A stretch of 64,000 nucleotides of DNA, from assembly GCA_963820105.1 (NCBI GenBank), contig CAWFYI010000001.1, positions 434,001 to 498,000 on the forward strand, given 5' to 3'. This DNA is from CAWFYI01 sp963820105. GTDB lineage: Bacteria > Patescibacteriota > Saccharimonadia > Saccharimonadales > UBA4665. The translations under genes and the position numbers were made by a program. The notes beneath the pieces are model-generated. The model saw nothing but the letters and a program-made list of their open reading frames with translations. It was not told where the DNA came from and searched no databases. Below, in pieces: positions 15,965 to 24,579 of the stretch. The stretch's first letter is position 1, and every line of letters begins with the position of its first letter.

Positions 15965-16903
15965 TTACGCTTCTGCCGATGGGGTTGGTGCTTGTGCTTG
16001 GGGTTGTGCTTCAGCTTCAGATTGTCTTCGAGCCCGGTACAGTTCCGCCGCTACCTGGATGCTTCTGAGTAATGCCTCCTGGGTACCGCCCCTGGAGAGA
16101 TCGTGCATATCCTTGGACGTACCATCCAGCATCGGGCCCACGGCACGGAAGTCACCAAGTTGCTCGAGCAATTTATAGGCGTTGTTGCCACTTTGGCCGT
16201 CCGGGAATATAAATACATTCGGCATCTTTCCGTCCACCAGTTCAACGCCTGCTTTGGCCGCCTTCTTCCTGAATATAGCCTCATTGGTCGCGGCATCCGC
16301 TTGAATTTCCCCATAAGAGATTATTTCAGGGTGTTTTTCCTTAAAGGTCTCGGCGGCTTCAACTACGGCAGCCACTCCTTTGAGTCCGTGGCCATGAGCG
16401 CTACCGAAAGTCGACAGGGAAAGGAAGGCCACCACTGGCTCATACCCCAGATGCCTTACGCTCGTGGAGGTTTGTTCGGCTATGGTGACCAGCTGACCCG
16501 GAGTGGGGCTTTCGTTGACGGCACAATCGGCAAAAAAAAGCGGTTCCTGACCGTCCTTTTCCATGATGAAAAAGGAAGTCAACCACTTCTTTTCGTCGCC
16601 TTCTTTGTGGTGCGCCCTGTTGATATTGAGCGCCATGCGCAGGACCTCTGGACTACCATGCTTCTGCCCTGCGATCATTATGTCAACCTCGCCCCGGTTC
16701 AGCATATCCGCGGCGTCCTCTAAGCTCATACCTTCTTCAAAGCGGACATGAGCGCCTAATTGGGCGTCATGCCCGGCATCCTGAGCCAGTTGATCACGAA
16801 GTGACGCGACCGTGGGATCATCCGCTTCAGGTAATAACACCGTAGGTAACGATAAAGATTCACTCATATTCTTGCGCTTGGTCCTTCGCTTGGATCTTCC
16901 CAT
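15965..16903 (-). CDS. phosphate acetyl/butyryltransferase family protein
   Basis: 312 residues with the PTA_PTB domain. Diagnostic pieces are NVFIFPDGQSGNNAYKLLEQLG near residue 225, then AVGPMLDGTSKDMHDLSRG. Both match the acetyl-phosphate/CoA binding end of phosphotransacetylases. FLSLSTFGSAHGHG near 160 corresponds to the conserved S-x-G region. The C-terminus is a Pro/Ala/Gln tail. It would interconvert acetyl-CoA and acetyl phosphate; no acetate kinase is in the window. It is third in the glmM operon. The ATG at 16903 is used, but an internal ATG at 16867 (MSESLS) is equally credible. Confidence 0.75.
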   Translation of the reverse strand: MGRSKRRTKRKNMSESLSLPTVLLPEADDPTVASLRDQLAQDAGHDAQLGAHVRFEEGMSLEDAADMLNRGEVDIMIAGQKHGSPEVLRMALNINRAHHKEGDEKKWLTSFFIMEKDGQEPLFFADCAVNESPTPGQLVTIAEQTSTSVRHLGYEPVVAFLSLSTFGSAHGHGLKGVAAVVEAAETFKEKHPEIISYGEIQADAATNEAIFRKKAAKAGVELVDGKMPNVFIFPDGQSGNNAYKLLEQLGDFRAVGPMLDGTSKDMHDLSRGGTQEALLRSIQVAAELYRARRQSEAEAQPQAQAPTPSAEA

Positions 16904-16905
16904 TA

Positions 16906-17475
16906 TTAATCGTTTAACTTATCTATAATCTGTTTGGGATACATTACCATGGTAGCACGTTTAGAGTCGCGGGCGACCTCTTCGTAGCCAAATTTCGTAT
17001 AGGCCGCAACGGCTGCGGGATTGTCTATATCGGTTTGTAGCCATATGCCGGTCACAGGTTCCTCGTGAGCCTGTTTATCCCTTACTGCGGTCTTAAGACT
17101 CAGCGTCATGAAAGGTCTGGCCAGACCGTGTCCAGCGTACCCATCGTAAATGCGTATGGCAAAAGTTTCGTCGGGCATTTCGGGCAGTTTGATGTCCAAC
17201 GGAAACTCTGATTTACCGTACCAGATGATTCCCGCCAGGTCATCTTCGGCACCTAAGAGCCAATGCACCACACGACCCTTGGACAGCCAGCGCTTGAACA
17301 TCGCCGGATTGCCGAAACGCTCCTTAGCATCCTTGGGCGTGTATTTCTTGATGTTGTGCTGCCGTGATTTGGTAATTAACTGTTCCTCAAGTCCCTTATC
17401 ATGGCCTACGGCCAGACATTTTATAAGAGGCCCCATAGGCCCGACCGCATGTACGCGTGTAAGTTGATCACTCAT
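16906..17475 (-). CDS. GNAT-family acetyltransferase
   Basis: 189 residues. The acyl-CoA binding core is visible: AIRIYDGYAGHGLARPFMTL (motif A-like) near residue 105 and ADIDNPAAVAAYTKFGYEEV-type motif B near 150 (as read, DIDNPAAVAAYTKFGYEE). It sits between glmM and the phosphotransacetylase-like gene. A Shine-Dalgarno site, AGGAG, precedes the ATG at 17475, and only 8 nt separate it from glmM. It could acetylate an amino sugar, since GlmM supplies glucosamine-1-phosphate, but its substrate is not shown by sequence. Confidence 0.75.
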   Translation of the reverse strand: MSDQLTRVHAVGPMGPLIKCLAVGHDKGLEEQLITKSRQHNIKKYTPKDAKERFGNPAMFKRWLSKGRVVHWLLGAEDDLAGIIWYGKSEFPLDIKLPEMPDETFAIRIYDGYAGHGLARPFMTLSLKTAVRDKQAHEEPVTGIWLQTDIDNPAAVAAYTKFGYEEVARDSKRATMVMYPKQIIDKLND

Positions 17476-17483
17476 CTGTACTC

Positions 17484-18788
17484 CTAACCGGCCTTATCCA
17501 TTATGTCACCCAGTCTGTCGGCTATGGCATGCGCTCGTTCTTCGGCGTCAGACGATTCGACCATTACCCTTAATTTGGGTTCGGTGCCGGACAGCCGGAC
17601 GTTAAGCCGCCCGTTCCCGCCAAGCTCCGCGGCGCTTTCCCGTATGAAAGCCTTGATGTCCGGGCGATCAAGCAGGGCCTTATCCGGAAACGGTATGCTT
17701 ACCAACGCCTGGGGTAGCAGTCTGAGCTCATTCCGCCATGCTACCAGCGTCTTTCCGGAAGCCTTAACTTCGGCGAACGTGCGGATGGCCGCCAGCAGGC
17801 CGTCGCCGGTTCCACTATATTCCGGCAGGATGATGTGGCCGCTCTGCTCGCCGCCCAGTTTGAAGCCGGACTCGTCCAAACCGGCAAGTACGGAGCGGTC
17901 CCCGACAGGGGTGCGTATGACCTTGATCCCGTGCCCCGCTAACGTGGTCTCCAGCCCCATATTGCTCATAATGGTCGCCGCCACGCCCTTGTGCTTGCCG
18001 GTGACGGCCAGTATGTACATGATATGGTCGCCCGTAAGCTTGCGGCCCTCCGAGTCCACCAGCACTACGCGGTCGCCGTCGCCGTCCAGGGCTACGCCGG
18101 CGTCCAAGCCGTTCTTGCGTAGCACCTCCTGCAAAGCCGCTGTGTCGGTAGCGCCGCAGTTCACGTTGATATTCTTGCCATCCGGCTTATCGAACAAGGG
18201 CATTACTTTGGCGCCCAATTTTTCGAAGACCCGCGCGGCGATACCGCTCGTAGCACCGTTCGCCGAATCCACGGCTATGCTTAAGTCGTCGAATTTCGTG
18301 CCTTTGGCGCTGCTTACCAGGAAATTCTCATACGCTTGCAGTGCTTGGTTGTCGTCGCTCACGCGGCCCGGTTCGCGTGTCTCTATGTCGCTACCGATGA
18401 GCCTGTTCATTTCTGTCTGGGCGTCATCGGGCAGCTTGCGGCCTTCGTGGGTAAACACTTTTACGCCGTTGTCCGTATAGGGATTATGACTGGCAGTTAT
18501 CATGACGCCTGCGCGTACGTCTTCGGCCTTCGACAGATAGGCCAGCCCCGGCGTGGGTATGACACCAGCCTTGCGTACGTCCGCGCCCATGGCCACCAGG
18601 CCTTCCACCAGCGAAGCTGTGAGTGCTTCTGATGATTCGCGCGGGTCCCAGCCTACCAGGACTTTTTCGCCCGGTTCCGTGAAGCAGGCGCCTACTGCCT
18701 TACCGATCTGCAATAGGCCTTTTGCATCTAGCGGATATATTCCCGCCGGTCCGCGGATACCGTCTGTACCGAAAAGTTGGCTGCTCAT
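17484..18788 (-). CDS. glmM: phosphoglucosamine mutase
   Basis: 434 residues, four-domain alpha-D-phosphohexomutase. The GlmM-type start is LFGTDGIRG. The phosphoserine loop is TASHNPYTDNGVKVF near residue 98, the metal loop is DGDGDR near 240, the sugar loop is GGEQSGH near 315, and the phosphate-binding C-terminal loop is RLSGTEPKLRVMVE near 400. It converts glucosamine-6-phosphate to glucosamine-1-phosphate for UDP-GlcNAc and peptidoglycan. It is the first gene of an operon with a GNAT and a phosphotransacetylase-like gene. Its -10 overlaps that of the divergent gnd. Confidence 0.92.
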   Translation of the reverse strand: MSSQLFGTDGIRGPAGIYPLDAKGLLQIGKAVGACFTEPGEKVLVGWDPRESSEALTASLVEGLVAMGADVRKAGVIPTPGLAYLSKAEDVRAGVMITASHNPYTDNGVKVFTHEGRKLPDDAQTEMNRLIGSDIETREPGRVSDDNQALQAYENFLVSSAKGTKFDDLSIAVDSANGATSGIAARVFEKLGAKVMPLFDKPDGKNINVNCGATDTAALQEVLRKNGLDAGVALDGDGDRVVLVDSEGRKLTGDHIMYILAVTGKHKGVAATIMSNMGLETTLAGHGIKVIRTPVGDRSVLAGLDESGFKLGGEQSGHIILPEYSGTGDGLLAAIRTFAEVKASGKTLVAWRNELRLLPQALVSIPFPDKALLDRPDIKAFIRESAAELGGNGRLNVRLSGTEPKLRVMVESSDAEERAHAIADRLGDIMDKAG

Positions 18789-18799
18789 ATACTCTTTGC

Positions 18800-18807
18800 A
18801 TTATACT
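18800..18807. promoter_or_regulatory. overlapping -10 elements for glmM and gnd
   Basis: The minus-strand TATAAT (18805-18800) lies 11 nt before the glmM ATG. The plus-strand TATACT (18802-18807) lies 6 nt before the gnd ATG. They share four bases, so both polymerases cannot bind at once. Confidence 0.6.
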
Positions 18808-18813
18808 AGAACC

Positions 18814-20283
18814 ATGTCCGATACTTCTACGGAAGCGCAAGCAGATATCGCGGTCATAGGCTTGGCGGTCATGGGCCGCAACCTGATCATGAATATGAAT
18901 GATCACGGTTTTACGGTGGCGGCGTTCAACCGCACGGTTTCCAAGGTCGATGATTTCCTCGAGGGTGACGCCAAAGGTTCGAAGGTAATCGGCGCGCGCT
19001 CCATCGAAGAAATGGCCGCCTCGCTAAAGAAACCGCGGCGCGTGATGCTGATGGTCAAGGCCGGCGCCGCCGTCGATGCCACAATCGAACAGTTGCTGCC
19101 GCATTTGGATCAAGGCGACATTATCATTGATGGCGGCAACTCGCTGTTCACCGATACGATCAGGCGCGTGAAAGAAGCGGAAGCGAAGGGCTTACTGTAT
19201 GTAGGAGCCGGCGTATCGGGCGGCGAAGAAGGCGCCCGCCACGGCCCCTCCATAATGCCCGGCGGTTCGCCGGATGCATGGCCGCACGTCAAGGACATCT
19301 TCCAGGCCATCGCCGCCAAGGCGCCGGACGGATCCCCTTGCTGCGACTGGGTTGGCGAGGGCGGCGCCGGACATTACGTAAAGATGGTCCATAATGGGAT
19401 AGAGTACGGCGATATCCAGCTAATCGGCGAATCCTACCAACTTATGCGCAGCTACCTGGGCATGTCAGCCGATGATATGTCAAAGGTATTCGCCGAATGG
19501 AACAAGGGCGAGCTGGATAGTTTCCTGATCCAGATAACGGCCGAAATACTGGTCTATAAGGACGAAGGCGGCCAGCCGCTGGTAGACAAGATCTTGGACA
19601 CAGCCGGGCAGAAGGGCACGGGCAAGTGGACCGTTATGAATTCTGCCGAGCTTGGTCAGCCGGTAACACTTATAAGCGAGGCGCTATTCGCACGCTGCTT
19701 GTCGGCGCTTAAAGAAGAGCGCGTCAAAGCCGGTTCAGTCCTCAAGGGTCCGGAAGTTAAATATGACGGCGACAAGGCCAAATTCACAGCCAAACTCGGC
19801 CGGGCCCTGTACGCTTCGAAAATCATCAGTTACGCGCAGGGCTATATGCTGATGCGTGCGGCTGCGGAAGAGTACGGCTGGAACCTTAATTACGGCGGCA
19901 TCGCGCAGATGTGGAGCGGCGGCTGCATCATCCGCAGCCGGTTCCTGGGCGACATTCGAAAGGCCTATGCCGATGATCCGGATCTGAACAATCTGTTATT
20001 GGCACCGTTCTTCGCCGAAGCCGTCACAAGCAGCCAGGATCCATGGCGGGAAATCGTCTCTACAGCCGTTCAGGTCGGGATAGCCGTACCGGCGCTTTCT
20101 ACCGCGCTGGCGTTTTACGACGGTTATCGCTCCGGCCAGTCACCGGCCAACCTGCTGCAGGCACAGCGTGATTACTTCGGCGCCCACACCTACGAACGCA
20201 CTGACAAGCCGCGCGGTGAATTCTTCCACACCAATTGGACCGGCCACGGTGGCACCACCAGCTCCAGCTCGTACAACGCTTAG
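18814..20283 (+). CDS. gnd: 6-phosphogluconate dehydrogenase (decarboxylating)
   Basis: 489 residues from the ATG at 18814; the open frame extends further upstream, but that part lies inside the glmM gene. Rossmann start IAVIGLAVMGRNLIMNM with NRT for NADP near residue 42, DGGNSLFTDTIRR near 108, the GVSGGEEGARHGPSIMPGG active-site loop near 130, and the catalytic Lys region GHYVKMVHNGIEYGD near 188. The C-terminus carries the usual tail, RGEFFHTNWTG. It oxidises 6-phosphogluconate to ribulose-5-phosphate with NADP+. It is long-form and complete. Confidence 0.95.
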   Translation: MSDTSTEAQADIAVIGLAVMGRNLIMNMNDHGFTVAAFNRTVSKVDDFLEGDAKGSKVIGARSIEEMAASLKKPRRVMLMVKAGAAVDATIEQLLPHLDQGDIIIDGGNSLFTDTIRRVKEAEAKGLLYVGAGVSGGEEGARHGPSIMPGGSPDAWPHVKDIFQAIAAKAPDGSPCCDWVGEGGAGHYVKMVHNGIEYGDIQLIGESYQLMRSYLGMSADDMSKVFAEWNKGELDSFLIQITAEILVYKDEGGQPLVDKILDTAGQKGTGKWTVMNSAELGQPVTLISEALFARCLSALKEERVKAGSVLKGPEVKYDGDKAKFTAKLGRALYASKIISYAQGYMLMRAAAEEYGWNLNYGGIAQMWSGGCIIRSRFLGDIRKAYADDPDLNNLLLAPFFAEAVTSSQDPWREIVSTAVQVGIAVPALSTALAFYDGYRSGQSPANLLQAQRDYFGAHTYERTDKPRGEFFHTNWTGHGGTTSSSSYNA

Positions 20284-20289
20284 ACGACG

Positions 20290-21804
20290 TTAGCCTAGGC
20301 TCTTGCGCAGGACGGCCATTTTCTCTATCAGAGCGGACGGATCGGCACTATCAGGGGCGGCAGCGAGTTTGGCGCTCAGGTCGTGATGACTTTGTTCGTC
20401 CTTCGTGACCGGGCCAAGCTTGATGCCCAGGATGTCTTGCGCGAACATAACATCTTCCAATATCCGCTTCCAACCGTCATTACCTGCAGCGAACTTCTTC
20501 AGATTGTCTAGGTTCAAGTAATGTCCGGCGGCTTCGTAATCGGACTTCAGGCTAGGATAAGCCTGCTGCAAAGTCTTCAGCTCGCCGGAGCTTAATGTTT
20601 TAAGTGTACGGCCTATGCCGATGAACTCTGGCGGTACCCCGACAGAATAGAAACCAGCCGTGAACGTGATTGCCCGCGGCAGTTTTTGTCCGCCCATGGA
20701 GCGCGAGTAGGCCAGCAGGCCGATATGCTGGCGGCGATCGCGGCGCTTTGGCACACCGGCGAAGATAGGCTGTGTTCCAGGCGCGACCTGTTCCAGAGTC
20801 TTCTTATACAGCTTGGCCGAACGCGCGGCGATATCTACCAGTATCTTCTGCTGCGCAGGCTTTATGATCCCAGGGCGCGTTTTGGGCAGTCGCTTCTCCA
20901 GTTCGGCGATGGCAGTCTTTACCTCGTCCTTGGGGTGGTCGTAGCGGAACGACGACTGTACGGTTACCGTACGTACGCCGGGGAATTCGGCCAGGAAACG
21001 ATCTATAGAGCTCTGTGAAGGCGACAGTCCGCCGCGAAAATGCAGGCTGCCGAACCCGAATATAGGGTAGACGGGTATGCTCGAGCGTTCCGAAAATTCA
21101 TAAAGCCTGGACAGGCTGACCTTGTTGCCTATGATCCCCGCCAGCAGGCCCGAGGAAAGAGCTGAATCCGAGCCGGCCAGGAAAGGCCGTATATAAGACG
21201 GTTTGAACCCGTAGTGCTCATCGTGCATAGCGACGTACTTTTCCAGCAGATTGCCGGCGCCCAACTGGCTTTCCACGCCCTCTATCAAAGGTATCAACTC
21301 CAGGTAATCGACATTATCGGGTTCGCGCTTCGTAAAGTCGGAATTCTTAAACCGGGCAAGTTTCTCGAAGAGCTTATGTATGCGCATGATCTGCTCGGGC
21401 CGTTCCGTCATCGGCAGAATTACTTCAAACAAAGGCCTCTGTGCGAAGCGCAGGTCACGGGCCTCGTCCTCGCCGCTCAGTATGACTGTCATGGCTTGGA
21501 GCAGGTTATAGCCTCTTTCCTCCCATATGTTCGGAATACGGAAGGTCAGGAATTTGTCACGGCCCAACTGGTGCTTGGAAAAGTAATCATGATACTCCGT
21601 GAATAGGCGGTCTATGACCGCGGCGTCGGCGTGCTTGCCCTCCCAGTCCCACATGTACTCGCCTACGCCCAGCTCCTTGAAGCAGGCTACGGCTTCGGCC
21701 ATTTCCTGGTGCGCGGCCACGAAAGGCCGGCCTTCCTTGTCCCAGTAAGGCGCCAAGGCATTGTCCGGATGCTGGGTCGCCATGGTGCCGGGAATCTGCC
21801 TCAT
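20290..21804 (-). CDS. ppcA: phosphoenolpyruvate carboxylase, archaeal type
   Basis: 504 residues, far shorter than the roughly 900 of the usual bacterial enzyme. It starts with the archaeal-type signature MRQIPGTMATQHPDNA. Other landmarks are EYMWDWEGKHAD near residue 50, FEVILPMTERPEQIMR near 125, and FGFGSLHFRGGLSPS near 250. It carboxylates PEP with bicarbonate to oxaloacetate. The ATG at 21804 overlaps the aminotransferase stop by 4 nt (ATGA), so the two are translated together. Archaeal-type PEPC is rare in bacteria, which suggests acquisition by transfer. Confidence 0.92.
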   Translation of the reverse strand: MRQIPGTMATQHPDNALAPYWDKEGRPFVAAHQEMAEAVACFKELGVGEYMWDWEGKHADAAVIDRLFTEYHDYFSKHQLGRDKFLTFRIPNIWEERGYNLLQAMTVILSGEDEARDLRFAQRPLFEVILPMTERPEQIMRIHKLFEKLARFKNSDFTKREPDNVDYLELIPLIEGVESQLGAGNLLEKYVAMHDEHYGFKPSYIRPFLAGSDSALSSGLLAGIIGNKVSLSRLYEFSERSSIPVYPIFGFGSLHFRGGLSPSQSSIDRFLAEFPGVRTVTVQSSFRYDHPKDEVKTAIAELEKRLPKTRPGIIKPAQQKILVDIAARSAKLYKKTLEQVAPGTQPIFAGVPKRRDRRQHIGLLAYSRSMGGQKLPRAITFTAGFYSVGVPPEFIGIGRTLKTLSSGELKTLQQAYPSLKSDYEAAGHYLNLDNLKKFAAGNDGWKRILEDVMFAQDILGIKLGPVTKDEQSHHDLSAKLAAAPDSADPSALIEKMAVLRKSLG

Positions 21805-22961
21805 TTACCTGCTACCTTAGATGCGAATTCTTTTATCAAGGCTAGCGCTTTTATGAGCGTTCCTTCATCCGTAACGAAAGATAGTCTTGCGAAACCCGGG
21901 GTGCCGAAGGCTTCGCCGGGCACCAGGGCCACGCCGGACTTATTGAGCAGTTCCTCGCACCAGGCCAGGCTGTCATCCGTAATAGCCCGCAGATCAAGAT
22001 AGAAATAGAATGCGCCGCCGGGCAAGTGATAGCGTATGCGTTTGACGCCCTTGAGCACGTCATCAACTATTTTGCGCTGCCGCTTAAGGGTGTCGAGGAT
22101 TTCCGGTGGCGGGGTATTGTGATGCATCATGACTTTAAGCGCGGCGTGCTGGCTGATCACGGACGCGTTACCGGTTATGTGACCGAGCGCGTCAGTCATA
22201 GCCCGGGCTACGTGCTCATCAGCGATAGCATAACCTATGCGCCAGCCAGTCAGGGCCTGGCTTTTGGAAAAGCCATTTACTATGACGATCCGCTCAAAGC
22301 CTATGCTTGGCACCGGTGTGAAACCGTTGACATACACCAGTTTGCTGTACATATCGTCCGAAATGACGGTCGCGCCGTTGCCTTTCAGGCCGTTTGCCAG
22401 CTTCTTGAGCGCCGGTTCTGAGAATACGGCACCGGTGGGGTTGTTGGGCGAGTTTAGTATGACAACCTTGGTCCTGGGCGACACTCTGGACAGTATGGCA
22501 TGAGGATCTATATCGAATCCGTCGGTCAGCGGCACTGGCACCACCTCGCCGCCTGCCAGTTTGATGAGTTCCATGTAGCTTACCCAAGCCGGCATAGGCA
22601 CTATGACTTCATCGCCGGGGTTAACCAGAGTCAGCAGACCGGCATAAAGCGCGGGTTTGGAAGCAGCCGTCACGACTACGTTAGAAGGCTGTATCCAATC
22701 AAGGCCGTAAAATTCGCGGGATTCCTCGGCGATGGCCTTACGCAACTCATAAAGGCCGCCGGCAGGCGTGTACTTGTTGTGGTGCAGCTTCTTGGCAACG
22801 TGCGACCTGATGTATTCGGGCGTCTCCACCGCCAGCTCGCCGGCCGTCAGGTTGTAGACGGTTTTGCCCTCTGCGGCCATTTGTTTGGCGCGGGCGTTCA
22901 AAGCCATGGTGGCACTCTCTTGCACGGCGGACATACGGTCCGCTAAGACAATTCTGCTCAT
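21801..22961 (-). CDS. class I aspartate-type aminotransferase
   Basis: 386 residues from the ATG at 22961; a longer frame from 23009 crosses the promoter and is rejected. Fold type I PLP enzyme of the I-beta aspartate aminotransferase group. SKPALYAGLLTLVNPGDEV near residue 83, ILNSPNNPTGAVFS near 155, DDMYSKLVY near 188, the PLP Lys in GFSKSQALTGWRIGY near 222, and a substrate Arg in FARLSFVTDEG near 365. Coupled to PEP carboxylase, it most likely turns oxaloacetate into aspartate. A -10 TATAAT ends 7 nt before the start. Confidence 0.88.
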   Translation of the reverse strand: MSRIVLADRMSAVQESATMALNARAKQMAAEGKTVYNLTAGELAVETPEYIRSHVAKKLHHNKYTPAGGLYELRKAIAEESREFYGLDWIQPSNVVVTAASKPALYAGLLTLVNPGDEVIVPMPAWVSYMELIKLAGGEVVPVPLTDGFDIDPHAILSRVSPRTKVVILNSPNNPTGAVFSEPALKKLANGLKGNGATVISDDMYSKLVYVNGFTPVPSIGFERIVIVNGFSKSQALTGWRIGYAIADEHVARAMTDALGHITGNASVISQHAALKVMMHHNTPPPEILDTLKRQRKIVDDVLKGVKRIRYHLPGGAFYFYLDLRAITDDSLAWCEELLNKSGVALVPGEAFGTPGFARLSFVTDEGTLIKALALIKEFASKVAGK

Positions 22962-22968
22962 TACATCG

Positions 22969-22991
22969 ATTATAACCCAACGGTGTATAAT
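22969..22991. promoter_or_regulatory. divergent -10 elements for the aminotransferase and the ABC exporter
   Basis: TATAAT on the minus strand (22974-22969) lies 7 nt before the aminotransferase ATG. TATAAT on the plus strand (22986-22991) lies 11 nt before the ATP-binding protein ATG at 23003. No convincing -35 hexamers are seen at the standard distance. Confidence 0.5.
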
Positions 22992-23002
22992 CAGGGTAAT
23001 AT

Positions 23003-23815
23003 ATGGCACAATCAGTTATTTCGGCGAAGGACGTAGTCAAGCGTTTCGGGGGCAATATAGTGGCCGTCGACGGCATTTCCTTTGAAGTCAAGAAGGGCGA
23101 GATATTCGCGTTCCTGGGGCCTAACGGCGCCGGCAAAAGCACGACAATCAAGATGCTGACCACCATGCTCAGGCCCACCAGCGGCAAGCTGATGCTGGCC
23201 GGCCACGACGTCACCAAGGAGCAGGATTCCGCGCGCAAGGCTTTCGGCATCGTGTTCCAGGATCCCAGTCTGGACGAGGAGCTGTCCGCCTACGAGAACA
23301 TGGAGCTGCATGCCACGCTCTACGGCGTGCCCAGATCCAAGCAGGAACCGCGCATCAAGGAGCTTATGCAGCTGGTGGAACTTTGGGGGCGCAAGGATTC
23401 GATGATAAAGACCTTTTCCGGTGGTATGCGACGGCGACTGGAAATCGCGCGCGGGCTCATACACGAGCCGCGCGTATTATTCCTGGATGAACCTACGCTT
23501 GGATTGGATACCCAGACCCGCAACCTCATGTGGGATTACGTAAAGAAGCTGAGCAAACAGAAGGGCATGACCATATTCTTTACCACGCATTATCTGGACG
23601 AAGCCGAAGAGGTGGCGGAACGTATCGCCATCATAGACCACGGCCGCATCGAGGCTCTTGGTACCAATGCTTCACTATGCAAGCAAACCGGCACTAAGAC
23701 GCTCGAGCAGGCTTACCTGAAGCTTACCGGAAACACCCTGCGCGACGACGCTGATGCCGGCAATAACGATAAGCTGAACTTTAAGATGTCCGTACGTAAC
23801 AGGAAGCTGCGCTGA
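23003..23815 (+). CDS. ABC-2 exporter ATP-binding protein (DrrA/CcmA-like)
   Basis: 270 residues with all ABC motifs: Walker A GPNGAGKST near residue 42, Q-loop FQDPSLDEELS near 88, signature SGGMRRRLEIARGL near 140, Walker B VLFLDEPTLGLD near 160, and the H-loop His in FFTTHYLDEAEE near 195. Its end shares one base with the permease start (TGATG). It would power export of a lipid, drug or polysaccharide precursor through the ABC-2 permease. The C-terminal 40 residues are a short regulatory tail. Confidence 0.92.
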   Translation: MAQSVISAKDVVKRFGGNIVAVDGISFEVKKGEIFAFLGPNGAGKSTTIKMLTTMLRPTSGKLMLAGHDVTKEQDSARKAFGIVFQDPSLDEELSAYENMELHATLYGVPRSKQEPRIKELMQLVELWGRKDSMIKTFSGGMRRRLEIARGLIHEPRVLFLDEPTLGLDTQTRNLMWDYVKKLSKQKGMTIFFTTHYLDEAEEVAERIAIIDHGRIEALGTNASLCKQTGTKTLEQAYLKLTGNTLRDDADAGNNDKLNFKMSVRNRKLR

Positions 23816-24561
23816 TGGACGTACTCCAAGTCTTATGGCTTAGGCAGATGAGGCGCTACGTGCGCAGCGGTTCAAGGCTGCTGGGCTCGCTCGGCCAGCC
23901 GGTTCTGCTGTTGCTGGCCCTGGGCTATGGCATCGGGGCGATCTATCGCCGGGCCGGCGCCGGTGATTACCTGGAATTCCTCGTCCCCGGAATCATTGCC
24001 CAGACGGTACTGCTGTCGGGCATATTCTGGGGCATGATTATCCTGCAAGACAAACGTTTCGGCTTCCTGGCGGAAATGCTGGTAGCACCCGTCCGGCGTA
24101 TCAAGATTCTGCTGGGCAGTGCGGCCGGCGGCGCCACCATCTCCATAATCCAGGGTATGATGGTGTTCATCATAGCTGTCGTCCTGGGATTCAGGCCGTA
24201 CGATTGGCTGCTGGTCGTACCGGCTTTTCTGGTATTGGTATTCATGTGTCTGGCGCTTACCAGCTTCGGCGCCGGCATCGCTTCCATGGTAGAGGATTTC
24301 CAAGGCTTCCAGGGTATCAACAATCTGCTAGTGATGCCGCTGTTCTTCTTGTCCAGCGCCCTGTACCCGCTAGACAACATTCCCACTGTTCTACGGCTAA
24401 TAAGTACGGCTAATCCTGTCAGCTACATGGTCGATGCCTTGCGCACGCTATTGTCAAACCAGACGCATTTCGGCCTAGGCAAAGATTTGATAGTTATGAC
24501 CATAACGTTCGCGGCCTGCCTGGCGTTTGCCATCAACCGGTTCAACCGCATAGAGATGTGA
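23815..24561 (+). CDS. ABC-2 type permease
   Basis: 248 residues with six membrane segments and the ABC-2 membrane topology. QPVLLLLALGYGIGAI is the first helix, LVPGIIAQTVLLSGIFWGM the second, and VLVAPVRR-type coupling sequence (as read EMLVAPVRRIKILLG) the cytoplasmic contact. The later LVMPLFFLSSALYPLDNIP segment is typical of DrrB-like permeases. It forms the half-transporter with the preceding ATPase. Substrate unknown. Confidence 0.9.
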   Translation: MDVLQVLWLRQMRRYVRSGSRLLGSLGQPVLLLLALGYGIGAIYRRAGAGDYLEFLVPGIIAQTVLLSGIFWGMIILQDKRFGFLAEMLVAPVRRIKILLGSAAGGATISIIQGMMVFIIAVVLGFRPYDWLLVVPAFLVLVFMCLALTSFGAGIASMVEDFQGFQGINNLLVMPLFFLSSALYPLDNIPTVLRLISTANPVSYMVDALRTLLSNQTHFGLGKDLIVMTITFAACLAFAINRFNRIEM

Positions 24562-24579
24562 CCTTTTATCTGGCAGAGC

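Noticed and set aside
17503..18480. 325-residue open frame antisense to glmM
   Set aside because: It is Ser/Pro-rich shadow coding with no start context; glmM motifs occupy the other strand.
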